DNA of 64,000 nucleotides, taken from assembly GCA_947167125.1 (NCBI GenBank), contig CAMVGT010000005.1, positions 18,634 to 82,633 on the forward strand, in the 5' to 3' direction. The DNA is from an uncultured Erysipelotrichaceae bacterium (GTDB lineage: Bacteria > Bacillota_I > Bacilli_A > Erysipelotrichales > Erysipelotrichaceae). The notes beneath the pieces were generated by a model. That model made no database searches, was not told where the DNA came from, and was given only the letters and a program-made list of their open reading frames with translations. Made by a program: the position numbers and the translations under genes. Shown piece after piece: positions 57,301-64,000 of this stretch (the first letter of the stretch is position 1; the number at the start of each line of letters is the position of its first letter).

Positions 57301-57336
57301 AAGGGCGGTTCCGCACAGCGGGATTGTCCTTTTTTG
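57301..57336 (+). terminator. Terminator of the nitrogenase-like/HydEF operon
   Basis: AAGGGCGGTTCCGC pairs with GCGGGATTGTCCTT (with G-U pairs) around ACA, followed by TTTT. Confidence 0.85.
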
Positions 57337-57375
57337 ATGCAAGGAATTTCTCTTTGAAGTACAATTAATGGCGAT

Positions 57376-58140
57376 ATGAGTGAATATAAGGTAATCAAGG
57401 GCGTAAAAACCGCCTATATGGAAAAAGGAAACGGACATGATGTGGTTCTTCTTCATGGCTGGGGTCAGAATAAGGAAATGATGGGAAGAATCTTCGATCA
57501 TCTGTGTGACCGTTTCCATGTATACAGTCTGGATTTCCCGGGATTCGGGGAATCGGACAATCCCCCCGAAGCGTGGGGCGTTCCCGAATATGAAGAATTC
57601 CTTTCCGAATTCATCGATGTTAACGGAATTGTAAAGCCGATCCTGATCGGCCATTCCTTCGGATGCCGGGTCGCGATCCGCTATGCGGCGGCGCATCCGG
57701 ACAATGTGCGCAAGATGTGTCTGACCGGAGCGGCCGGAATCAAGCCGAAGCGGGGACTGGATTATCAGATCCGCACAAAGATGTACAAAGCCGGAAAATG
57801 GTTCCTGAAGGCAACCGGACAGACGGAAAAGCTCGAGGAGCTGCAGAATAAATCCGGATCGGAAGACTACCGCAACGCAAAGGGCGTGATGCGGCCGACA
57901 TTTGTCAAAGTCGTCAATGACGATGTGACGGATCTTCTGCCGGATGTGAAATGTTCCGTTCTGCTGGTCTGGGGAGACCTGGATACAGCGGCGCCTTTAT
58001 GGATGGGACAGATGATGGAAAAGATGATGCCGGATGCCGGACTTGCGATCTTTGAAGGCGATGACCACTGGGCATACTGGCATCAGGCTGACCGCTTCAA
58101 TAGGGTACTGGATGTATTCCTGAAAGGGGACGAACAATGA
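57376..58140 (+). CDS. Alpha/beta hydrolase
   Basis: Enzyme of 254 residues. LLHGWGQ (oxyanion loop), nucleophile serine in IGHSFGCR, acid in VWGDLDTAAP and histidine in EGDDHWAYW form a full triad. No signal peptide. It overlaps the start of a Mur ligase-like gene by 4 bp and lies in the same operon as an Ntn hydrolase. Substrate unknown; the context suggests cell-envelope or peptide-derived amide or ester work. Confidence 0.85.
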   Translation: MSEYKVIKGVKTAYMEKGNGHDVVLLHGWGQNKEMMGRIFDHLCDRFHVYSLDFPGFGESDNPPEAWGVPEYEEFLSEFIDVNGIVKPILIGHSFGCRVAIRYAAAHPDNVRKMCLTGAAGIKPKRGLDYQIRTKMYKAGKWFLKATGQTEKLEELQNKSGSEDYRNAKGVMRPTFVKVVNDDVTDLLPDVKCSVLLVWGDLDTAAPLWMGQMMEKMMPDAGLAIFEGDDHWAYWHQADRFNRVLDVFLKGDEQ

Positions 58141-59708
58141 TTCTGAAAATATTGCTTGGGGTTCTGTGCGCTGCCGCGATGGCTGTGCCTTCCAAAAGGG
58201 CACTGCATATGTTCCAGCAGAACCGCTATGAAACAGGAAGGTTTACCGGCTGGATCAAAGACAGCCAGAAGGCAAACCGCACAAATATGATCATTTCCGC
58301 AGTGTTCATCATTGCCGGCGCATTCATCGGAATTGTGTTAAAGGGCAATCTGAGACTGATCGGCGAATGTGTGCTGTGCCTCTGCGCGGCTGTGCTGTTC
58401 ATCATGCAGGAACAGAAAAAGAATTATATCAAGCCGCTTGTTTATACAGCGCGTGTCAAGCGTCAGATCATCGTCATGGTGATTCTCTCCGCGCTGCTGA
58501 TTGCGTGCATGTTCATATTCAGGCTGGAACTGCTTGCGCTCTGTATCGCGCTGCTGATGCCGTGGCTTCTGATTTATCCGATGGCTTTGATCACCTCACC
58601 GGTGGAAGCTGCAGTCAGAAATCATTATCTCAATGAGGCAAAGCAGATTCTTGCGGATCATAAGGATCTGATCAAAATCGGCATTACCGGCAGCTATGGA
58701 AAAACCAGCACGAAGAATATCATGCAGGCGATGATTTCCGAAGCATACAATTCCCTGATGACTCCTGCCAGCTACAACACGCCGATGGGAATCACAAGAA
58801 CCATCCGGGAAATGCTGAAACCGATACACCAGGTCTTCATCTGTGAAATGGGTGCCGACCATGTCGGCGATATCACCGAACTGATGGAATTTGTCCATCC
58901 TACAGTAGGTGTTGTGACAACCATCGGTCCTCAGCATATGGCAACCTTCGGCTCACAGGAAAACATCACCAATGAAAAGATGCAGATGATTGAACTGCTT
59001 CCTGCGGACGGACTTGGCATTATGAATTATGACAACGAACTGATCCGTAATTACAAAGTGAAAAACAATGTGAAAACCGTTACCTACGGTATTCACAGCT
59101 CAGATGTGGATTACCGTGCGGTTGATATTGAATATCACCGTGCCGGCAGCCGCTTCACGGTAGTTAACGGGGAAGAAAGAATCCCGATTGAAACAAGACT
59201 GCTCGGCGAGCACAATATCCAGAACATTCTTTCCGCAATTGCGTGCGCAAGATATCTCGGCGTTTCCTGGAAAGTAATCCAGAGAGCCGCAAGGACAATG
59301 AAGCAGGTTGAGCACCGTCTTGAAATCAAGACGATCAACGGCCGCCGCTTTATTGACGACGCCTTCAATTCCAATCCTTCCGGATCCGCGATGGCGCTGG
59401 AAGTTCTTTCCACCATGCCTGCGCGCAGGCTGATTGTAACGCCGGGGATGATTGATCTCGGAAAGATCCAGGATGAGACAAACCGGGAATTCGGAAGAAA
59501 GATGAAAGGCAAGGCGGATACTGTTGTTCTGGTCGGAAAGAACCAGACACAGCCGATTTACGAAGGACTGAAAGAAACCGGATTCGATATGGATCAGGTT
59601 GTTGTATTCGATACTGTCAGAGAAGCGCTCGCGTTTGTTTACGCTTCGACAACACCGGAAGACACCATCCTTCTGGAAAACGATCTGCCTGACGCATTCA
59701 ATCATTGA
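58137..59708 (+). CDS. Membrane-anchored MurF-like Mur ligase
   Basis: ATP-dependent amide ligase of the Mur family fused to an N-terminal membrane region; 523 residues. Helices at about 3-16, 50-68, 72-88, 110-128 and 130-150 come first. The ligase domain begins with P-loop GITGSYGKTSTKN, then FICEMGADHVGDITELMEF and VVTTIGPQHMATFGS, the MurF-like central domain and C-terminal domain (DDAFNSNPSGSAMALEV). Ordinary MurF has no such membrane part. So a peptidoglycan-related but separate substrate is likely. Overlaps hydrolase; the asparaginase gene begins 2 bp after its stop. Confidence 0.85.
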   Translation: MILKILLGVLCAAAMAVPSKRALHMFQQNRYETGRFTGWIKDSQKANRTNMIISAVFIIAGAFIGIVLKGNLRLIGECVLCLCAAVLFIMQEQKKNYIKPLVYTARVKRQIIVMVILSALLIACMFIFRLELLALCIALLMPWLLIYPMALITSPVEAAVRNHYLNEAKQILADHKDLIKIGITGSYGKTSTKNIMQAMISEAYNSLMTPASYNTPMGITRTIREMLKPIHQVFICEMGADHVGDITELMEFVHPTVGVVTTIGPQHMATFGSQENITNEKMQMIELLPADGLGIMNYDNELIRNYKVKNNVKTVTYGIHSSDVDYRAVDIEYHRAGSRFTVVNGEERIPIETRLLGEHNIQNILSAIACARYLGVSWKVIQRAARTMKQVEHRLEIKTINGRRFIDDAFNSNPSGSAMALEVLSTMPARRLIVTPGMIDLGKIQDETNREFGRKMKGKADTVVLVGKNQTQPIYEGLKETGFDMDQVVVFDTVREALAFVYASTTPEDTILLENDLPDAFNH

Positions 59709-59710
59709 TT

Positions 59711-60616
59711 ATGAAGTGGGCAGTAATTGCGACATGGAAAATGGCACTGGACGGAACCGAAAAAGCCGCTGAGATTCTCCGCATGGGAGGTACAGCGGCG
59801 GACGCGGCCTGTGAAGGTGTCGGGATGGTTGAGGATGAACCGTCCTTCCATTCGGTCGGCTATGGCGGCAGACCGGATAAAAACGGCAGGGTGAAGCTGG
59901 ACGGCGGATTCATGGACGGCGATACGCTTCATTTCGGAGCGGTCGCTTCGATTGAAGGTTTCCGCTCACCGGTCAGAATCGCCCGCTCATTGATCAAAGG
60001 CGATGCCAACAACTTCCTCTGTGCACAAGGCGCGGAAGAATATGCGGAGCGCAATGGCTTTGAAAAACGGGACAATCTCACAGAAGAAGCCAGAGAAATC
60101 TATGAACAGGAAAAAGAAAGGATTCAGAAGCTGAGTGCCTACGATGGCCATGATACAGTCTGTTTCCTGGCCTTGGATGAAAACGGCACATTATGTGCGG
60201 CGACTTCCACCTCCGGACTGTTTATGAAGGAAAACGGAAGAATCGGCGATACGCCGGTGCCGGGAAACGGCTTCTATGCCGATTCAGCAGTTGGATGCGC
60301 AGCTGCGACCGGCATGGGCGAAGAGATCATGAAAGGCGCATTGAGCTATGCGGCAGTCATGTACATGTCGATGGGATACAGCGCAATGAAAGCTGCCCAG
60401 AAAGCAGTCGATGATCTTGAGAAAAAACTGATTGAACGCAACGGCTATGCCAATCCCATGTCGCTGATTGCGATGGACAGAAACGGTGCGTGGGGTGTGG
60501 GAACCAATGTGGACTTCCCGTTCTGCATTGCGGATGAACTGCATGAAACAGAACTGATGATCGCAAAGAAGCACGATGGCATGACAATCATTGAAGCATA
60601 TGAAAACGGAGACTGA
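59711..60616 (+). CDS. N4-(beta-N-acetylglucosaminyl)-L-asparaginase-like Ntn hydrolase
   Basis: Self-cleaving N-terminal nucleophile hydrolase, 301 residues. T149 in GHDTVCF is the expected new N-terminal nucleophile after autoproteolysis; GRIGDTPVPGNGFYAD and ATGMGEEIM are conserved substrate-site segments. It would remove beta-linked groups from asparagine or isoaspartyl compounds. No signal peptide, so it acts inside the cell. It follows the Mur-like ligase; a link to amidated Asx in cell-wall peptides is inference only. Confidence 0.88.
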   Translation: MKWAVIATWKMALDGTEKAAEILRMGGTAADAACEGVGMVEDEPSFHSVGYGGRPDKNGRVKLDGGFMDGDTLHFGAVASIEGFRSPVRIARSLIKGDANNFLCAQGAEEYAERNGFEKRDNLTEEAREIYEQEKERIQKLSAYDGHDTVCFLALDENGTLCAATSTSGLFMKENGRIGDTPVPGNGFYADSAVGCAAATGMGEEIMKGALSYAAVMYMSMGYSAMKAAQKAVDDLEKKLIERNGYANPMSLIAMDRNGAWGVGTNVDFPFCIADELHETELMIAKKHDGMTIIEAYENGD

Positions 60617-60629
60617 GGCCTCCGTTTTT
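60603..60629. terminator. Bidirectional terminator between the asparaginase and MFS genes
   Basis: AAAACGGAG pairs with CTCCGTTTT, with TG before and TTG after. It overlaps the stop of the asparaginase gene and also lies after the minus-strand MFS gene. Confidence 0.8.
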
Positions 60630-60640
60630 GAATTGTTCAA

Positions 60641-61885
60641 TCAGTGATTGGAAGAGAGGGAGCTGGACTTTCTCAGGAAGAGATAGCCTAAGACAAACAG
60701 GATACCGAGTGTGCCGACTGCGATATTGACGCTGTTGGTGATGGAAACAGTGACACCGACCAGTGTGGTTCCCATGAAGGCTGCGCCTTTGCCGCAGATA
60801 TCATAGAGACCGAAGTATTCGCCTGAAGTATCAGCCGGAATGATCTGTGCGTAGTAGGAACGGGACAGAGCCTGAATCGCACCCTGGAACATACCGACAA
60901 TGAATGCCATGATGCCGAACTGCCACAGAGTCTTCATGAAGAGGGCATAGATCGCGACGACGAAGTAGCCGAAGATACATACAGAGATTAATGTCAGCGA
61001 GCTGTATTTTTCGGAAAGCTTTCCGAACAGTGTCGCAAATGCGAAGGCGACAACCTGTGTCAGCAGCAGGACAACGAGAAGCCCCATCTGATCCAGACCC
61101 AGTGAAGTGCCGATTGCGACTGCTTCATCGATGATGGTATAAACACCGTCAATATAGAAGAAGAACGCCAGCAGGAACCAGAAGACTTTCTTTTCTTCTT
61201 TGAACAGGTGAACGAGTGTGTTTCCCAGACGTTTGAAGCTTTCGATAATCGCGCTGCCGGTTGTTTCAACATAATGATTCTGTTTGTAGCCTTTGAGCAG
61301 CGGAAGAGAAACGCAGATCCACCAGGCGGCGACAATCAGGAAGTCGAGCACGATTGCAAGCTTCACCGGAATGACATTGATTGTGCCAAGGAAGTAGAGA
61401 ACCAATGCAGCTAAGAACGGAATGCAGGATCCGAGATATCCCCAGGCATATCCCTGTGCCGATACAAGGTCCATTCTCTCCGGTGTGGTGACATCCGTTA
61501 ACATCGAGTCATACAGGACAAGTGTTGTCTGATAGCTGACCTTGGCAATGATATAAGTTACAAGATAGAAGCTCCATGAAGGAACAATACCGAGCAATGC
61601 GCATCCGGCAGCACCGACCAGAAGGAAGAAGGTGAACATCGGTTTCTTATAGCCTCTGTTGTCCGAGATTGCGCCGAACACCGGTCCCATGATTGCGGTG
61701 CAGACGGTTGCGATGGATGTCGCGAAGCTCCAGTTTGCCAGATAGTCTGTCTCTGAGAGTCCGCCGGTATCTGCGAGTGTGTTGAACCAGATCGGAATGA
61801 TGGTGGAAACCATCATCGTGAATGCGGAGTTGCCGATGTCATAGAAAATCCATGACTTCTCCAGCTTATTGAATTTTTTAAACAT
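60641..61885 (-). CDS. MFS transporter, UMF1/Atg22-type
   Basis: Membrane protein of 414 residues with about 12 helices. The start MFKKFNKLEKSWIFYDIGNSAF is typical of the UMF1 (Atg22-like) group; GAISDNRGYKK in the first loop is the MFS signature and YYAQIIPADTSGEYFGLYD in the second half is a group motif. AAAGGGG precedes ATG 61885. Alone on this strand. Substrate unknown; family members export amino acids or other solutes. Confidence 0.88.
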   Translation of the reverse strand: MFKKFNKLEKSWIFYDIGNSAFTMMVSTIIPIWFNTLADTGGLSETDYLANWSFATSIATVCTAIMGPVFGAISDNRGYKKPMFTFFLLVGAAGCALLGIVPSWSFYLVTYIIAKVSYQTTLVLYDSMLTDVTTPERMDLVSAQGYAWGYLGSCIPFLAALVLYFLGTINVIPVKLAIVLDFLIVAAWWICVSLPLLKGYKQNHYVETTGSAIIESFKRLGNTLVHLFKEEKKVFWFLLAFFFYIDGVYTIIDEAVAIGTSLGLDQMGLLVVLLLTQVVAFAFATLFGKLSEKYSSLTLISVCIFGYFVVAIYALFMKTLWQFGIMAFIVGMFQGAIQALSRSYYAQIIPADTSGEYFGLYDICGKGAAFMGTTLVGVTVSITNSVNIAVGTLGILFVLGYLFLRKSSSLSSNH

Positions 61886-61966
61886 GATACGAATTCCCCT
61901 TTCTTTCATTATCCATCACTTGATGTAAAATCTCTACTGAAAATTCCGGAGATTGAAGCCGATGAT

Positions 61967-61996
61967 TTGGCATTCCTGCTTAAATCGTCATATGAT
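61967..61996 (+). promoter_or_regulatory. Promoter of the glycerophosphodiesterase gene
   Basis: TTGGCA (61967-61972), 18-bp spacer, TATGAT (61991-61996), 25 bp before the ATG. Confidence 0.5.
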
Positions 61997-62021
61997 AATG
62001 AAGTAGAAAGAAGAATCAAGT

Positions 62022-62756
62022 ATGAAGAAACAGCCATTGATCTGGGGGCACAGAGGAGCCAGCGGCTATGCCCCTGAAAATACACTGCCATCCTTTCAGC
62101 TCGCCTCCGACCAGAAAGCGGACGGAATCGAGCTGGATATCCAGCTGACAAAAGACGGAAAGATCGTTGTCATCCATGATGAATGGATTGACAGAACAAG
62201 TACCGGAAAAGGATTTGTCAAAGACTATACATTTGATGAACTGCGCAAATTCAGTTTCTCTGAAACAATGCCGGAATTCGGCCATGCGGATATTCCGCTG
62301 ATGAGTGAAGTGTTTGAACTGATCAGGCCGACGGATCTGACCATCAATATCGAACTCAAGACCGGCATCTTTGACTATGCGGGCATTGAAGAAAAAATTC
62401 TTGAAATGACAAAGGAATACGGAATGGAGGACAGAGTCATCTACTCTTCCTTCAATCATTATTCCATTCTGAAAATCCAGGAGCTCAAACCTGACGCAAA
62501 GACCGCTTTCCTTTATATGGACGGCCCCATCGATTTCCCTGAATACGCAAAGAAGCATCATGTGGATGCGGTGCATCCTTGGTTTGTGAATCTGCGTTTC
62601 CCGGATTTCATGAAGCAGTGCAGGGAAGCAGGACTTGCGGTCAATACATGGACAGTCAATGAAGATTATGAGATCGCGTTTGTCATGAATTATGGACCTG
62701 ACGCGATTATCACGAATTATCCGGACCGTGTGCGCAAAGCCGTTTGTGGGAAATAG
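62022..62756 (+). CDS. Glycerophosphodiester phosphodiesterase
   Basis: Cytoplasmic GDPD of 244 residues that cuts glycerophosphodiesters to glycerol 3-phosphate and alcohol. The catalytic HRGASGYAPENT (9-20), metal-binding GIELDIQLTKDG and HDEWIDRT, and IELK are all present, and the final VNTWTVNE and GPDAIITNYPD complete a UgpQ-like enzyme. No signal peptide. It stands 2 bp before a lipase gene, so both may work on lipids. Confidence 0.93.
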   Translation: MKKQPLIWGHRGASGYAPENTLPSFQLASDQKADGIELDIQLTKDGKIVVIHDEWIDRTSTGKGFVKDYTFDELRKFSFSETMPEFGHADIPLMSEVFELIRPTDLTINIELKTGIFDYAGIEEKILEMTKEYGMEDRVIYSSFNHYSILKIQELKPDAKTAFLYMDGPIDFPEYAKKHHVDAVHPWFVNLRFPDFMKQCREAGLAVNTWTVNEDYEIAFVMNYGPDAIITNYPDRVRKAVCGK

Positions 62757-62758
62757 CC

Positions 62759-63742
62759 ATGCATGAAAAGTACAGAAGATATATCGAAGAAAAAATAAAG
62801 CCGTTTCTTGCGGAACATGTGACAGACGGAATGATTGAATCCTTTGACGGTCTGCAGCTGCACTACTGCGCGGCTGTCAATCCCGATGAGAAAGCTGCGA
62901 TCGTCATGGTTCACGGTTTCTGTGAATTCTTCGGAAAGTATCATGAAACCGCACTGCGTTTCTATGAAGCAGGATATTCCGTTTTCTTCCTGGAATTAAG
63001 AGGACACGGAAAAAGCGAGAGAACACGTCACTTTGACGACCAGCGCGTAACGGTGGATTCGTTTGATGAATATGCAGAAGATATCAACGCAATTGTGACC
63101 CAGGTTGCACAGAAGCAGAGTCTGACCGGCAGACTGTTCCTGTTCTGCCATTCCATGGGCGGAGCGGCTTCAGCGCTGTATCTGGAAAAATATCCGGATG
63201 TCTTTGAATGCGCGGTGCTGAGCTCGCCGATGTTAAAGGTGGACTATGGCGGACTGCCGGACACGGCGGTGGACGCATTGGCTGTATATACAAAGCTGAC
63301 CGAAAGCGGCGACCGCTTTGCGCCTGGCCAGCATGAGTGGAGAGGGGAGGATCAGTTCCTTTCATCTTCCTGCATGGACCGCGACCGCTATGAATATCAG
63401 TTTGCGCAGAGAAATGCGGATGTGTCCTATCAGACCTGGGGCGGCACCTGGGGCTGGGCGGCAGCCGCGAAGAAAGCAACCGATGAAGCCGTCGAACATG
63501 CGGACAGGGTTGCCTGTCCGGTGCTGATCTGTCAGGCAGGCAATGACGGCATGGTGGACAATGCCGGTCAGAAGGAATTCCGCGAGAGATGCGACAAGGT
63601 TTATCTTGTGCGCTTTGAAGGGGCTGAACATGAACTGTTCAACGCCGATGCCTATACCAGACGCCGCTGGTACAGAACCGTTCTGGATTTCTTCGGAATA
63701 TTCGCGGTGTTTCTTGGAAGGCACGATTCTGAAGCAGAGTAA
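62759..63742 (+). CDS. Monoacylglycerol lipase/lysophospholipase-like alpha/beta hydrolase
   Basis: Serine hydrolase of 327 residues of the hydrolase-4 (PldB-like) group. Oxyanion segment VHGFCEFFGKYHETA, nucleophile in FCHSMGGAAS, acid in ICQAGNDGMVDN and histidine in EGAEHELFNADAYTR give a full triad. ATG 62759 follows the GDPD stop by 2 bp. It releases fatty acids from lysolipids or monoacylglycerol; next to GDPD it may help recycle phospholipid pieces. A hairpin terminator follows. Confidence 0.9.
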   Translation: MHEKYRRYIEEKIKPFLAEHVTDGMIESFDGLQLHYCAAVNPDEKAAIVMVHGFCEFFGKYHETALRFYEAGYSVFFLELRGHGKSERTRHFDDQRVTVDSFDEYAEDINAIVTQVAQKQSLTGRLFLFCHSMGGAASALYLEKYPDVFECAVLSSPMLKVDYGGLPDTAVDALAVYTKLTESGDRFAPGQHEWRGEDQFLSSSCMDRDRYEYQFAQRNADVSYQTWGGTWGWAAAAKKATDEAVEHADRVACPVLICQAGNDGMVDNAGQKEFRERCDKVYLVRFEGAEHELFNADAYTRRRWYRTVLDFFGIFAVFLGRHDSEAE

Positions 63743-63760
63743 TTGATACAACAGAAAAAG

Positions 63761-63794
63761 CATATCCGGGAACCGGAAAAGGTTTCCGGATATG
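63761..63794 (+). terminator. Hairpin after the lipase gene
   Basis: CATATCCGG pairs with CCGGATATG, with inner AACC/GGTT and loop GGAAAA. T-run weak (TCTGTT). Confidence 0.6.
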
Positions 63795-63852
63795 TCTGTT
63801 ACAGCCGATTATTGAGCGTTTCAACAAATTGCAAAATTTTTGAAAAATCATG

Positions 63853-63881
63853 TTGCATTAATATAGGGGCCGTGCTATTAT
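63853..63881 (+). promoter_or_regulatory. Promoter of tRNA-Ser(GCT)
   Basis: TTGCAT (63853-63858), 17-bp spacer, TATTAT (63876-63881) with TGC before it. Confidence 0.75.
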
Positions 63882-63920
63882 AAGTGAGCGCCGAAAAGAG
63901 TCACGGTGCACTTGGCAGAT

Positions 63921-64000
63921 GAGGAAATACTCAAGAGGCCGAAGAGGTGCCCCTGCTAAGGGCATAGGTCGGGAAACCGGCGCGAGGGTTCAAATCCCTC
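63921..64000 (+). tRNA. tRNA-Ser (anticodon GCT), 3' end beyond the window
   Basis: The acceptor strand GAGGAAA, then TACTCAAGAGGCC (D-arm) and TGCCC-CTGCTAA-GGGCA as anticodon arm, so anticodon GCT. A long variable arm (GGTCGGGAAACCGGC) marks class II tRNA-Ser. The T-loop GTTCAAATC is complete, but the acceptor 3' strand lies after 64000. Confidence 0.9.

Overview
The window looks like chromosome of an anaerobic, low-to-mid GC Bacillota, most like the Erysipelotrichia (gut or oral type). The evidence is the gene set: redox repressor Rex, a pyrophosphate-dependent phosphofructokinase, a T-box in front of ileS, a SAM-I riboswitch in front of metK, SepF, YlmH and DivIVA division genes, CdaA/CdaR, a flavodiiron protein with rubredoxin domains, type III glutamine synthetase, 6-phospho-beta-glucosidases and hydrogenase-maturase genes. 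No sporulation genes and no CRISPR array were seen. The taxon is inferred, not proven.

Layout. 1-7.3 kb: tsaB-rimI-tsaD (tRNA t6A synthesis), rex, asnS, an ABC-F ATPase and pfp. 7.38-13.4 kb: an AT-richer island. A decayed copy of the 3' end of tRNA-Ser lies at its left edge and an intact tRNA-Ser(CGA) at its right. Inside are an IS1595-like insertion sequence and a lipoprotein/ABC-2 exporter operon that carries two frameshifts. 13.5-23.7 kb: an oligoendopeptidase, a membrane protein and an oligopeptide importer operon (oppABCDF plus a small membrane protein). 23.8-29.5 kb: M42 peptidase, sepF, ylmH (interrupted by an in-frame TGA), divIVA, T-box, ileS. 29.6-37.2 kb: a frameshifted membrane gene and a 36-codon gene, metK, an AI-2E transporter, glnA type III, a NifU-domain protein, a YuiD-like protein, an S1 protein and a phosphoesterase. 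37.2-43.3 kb: two GH1 enzymes around a flavodiiron/flavin reductase/double rubredoxin protein and a GNAT protein. 43.4-48.5 kb: cdaA-cdaR and a two-component system.

48.5-57.3 kb is the most unusual part: one promoter, one 15-bp palindrome, one attenuator-like leader, then nine tightly packed or overlapping genes, then a terminator. The genes are NifH-, NifD- and NifK-like proteins, a FecB/BtuF-type binding lipoprotein with its permease and ATPase, and HydF, a TM1266-type regulator and HydE. No NifB, NifEN, HydG or hydrogenase gene is present. This looks like an uncharacterised nitrogenase-like reductase system coupled to import of a metal complex, tetrapyrrole or other cofactor-like ligand and to two [FeFe]-hydrogenase maturases. 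Its substrate cannot be read from the sequence.

57.4-64 kb: an alpha/beta hydrolase, a membrane-anchored Mur ligase-like protein and an N4-glycosylasparaginase in one overlapping operon, an MFS transporter, a glycerophosphodiesterase, a monoacylglycerol lipase-like hydrolase and a tRNA-Ser(GCT) cut by the window end. Apart from the island, the window reads as core chromosome with short intergenic gaps and clear terminators.
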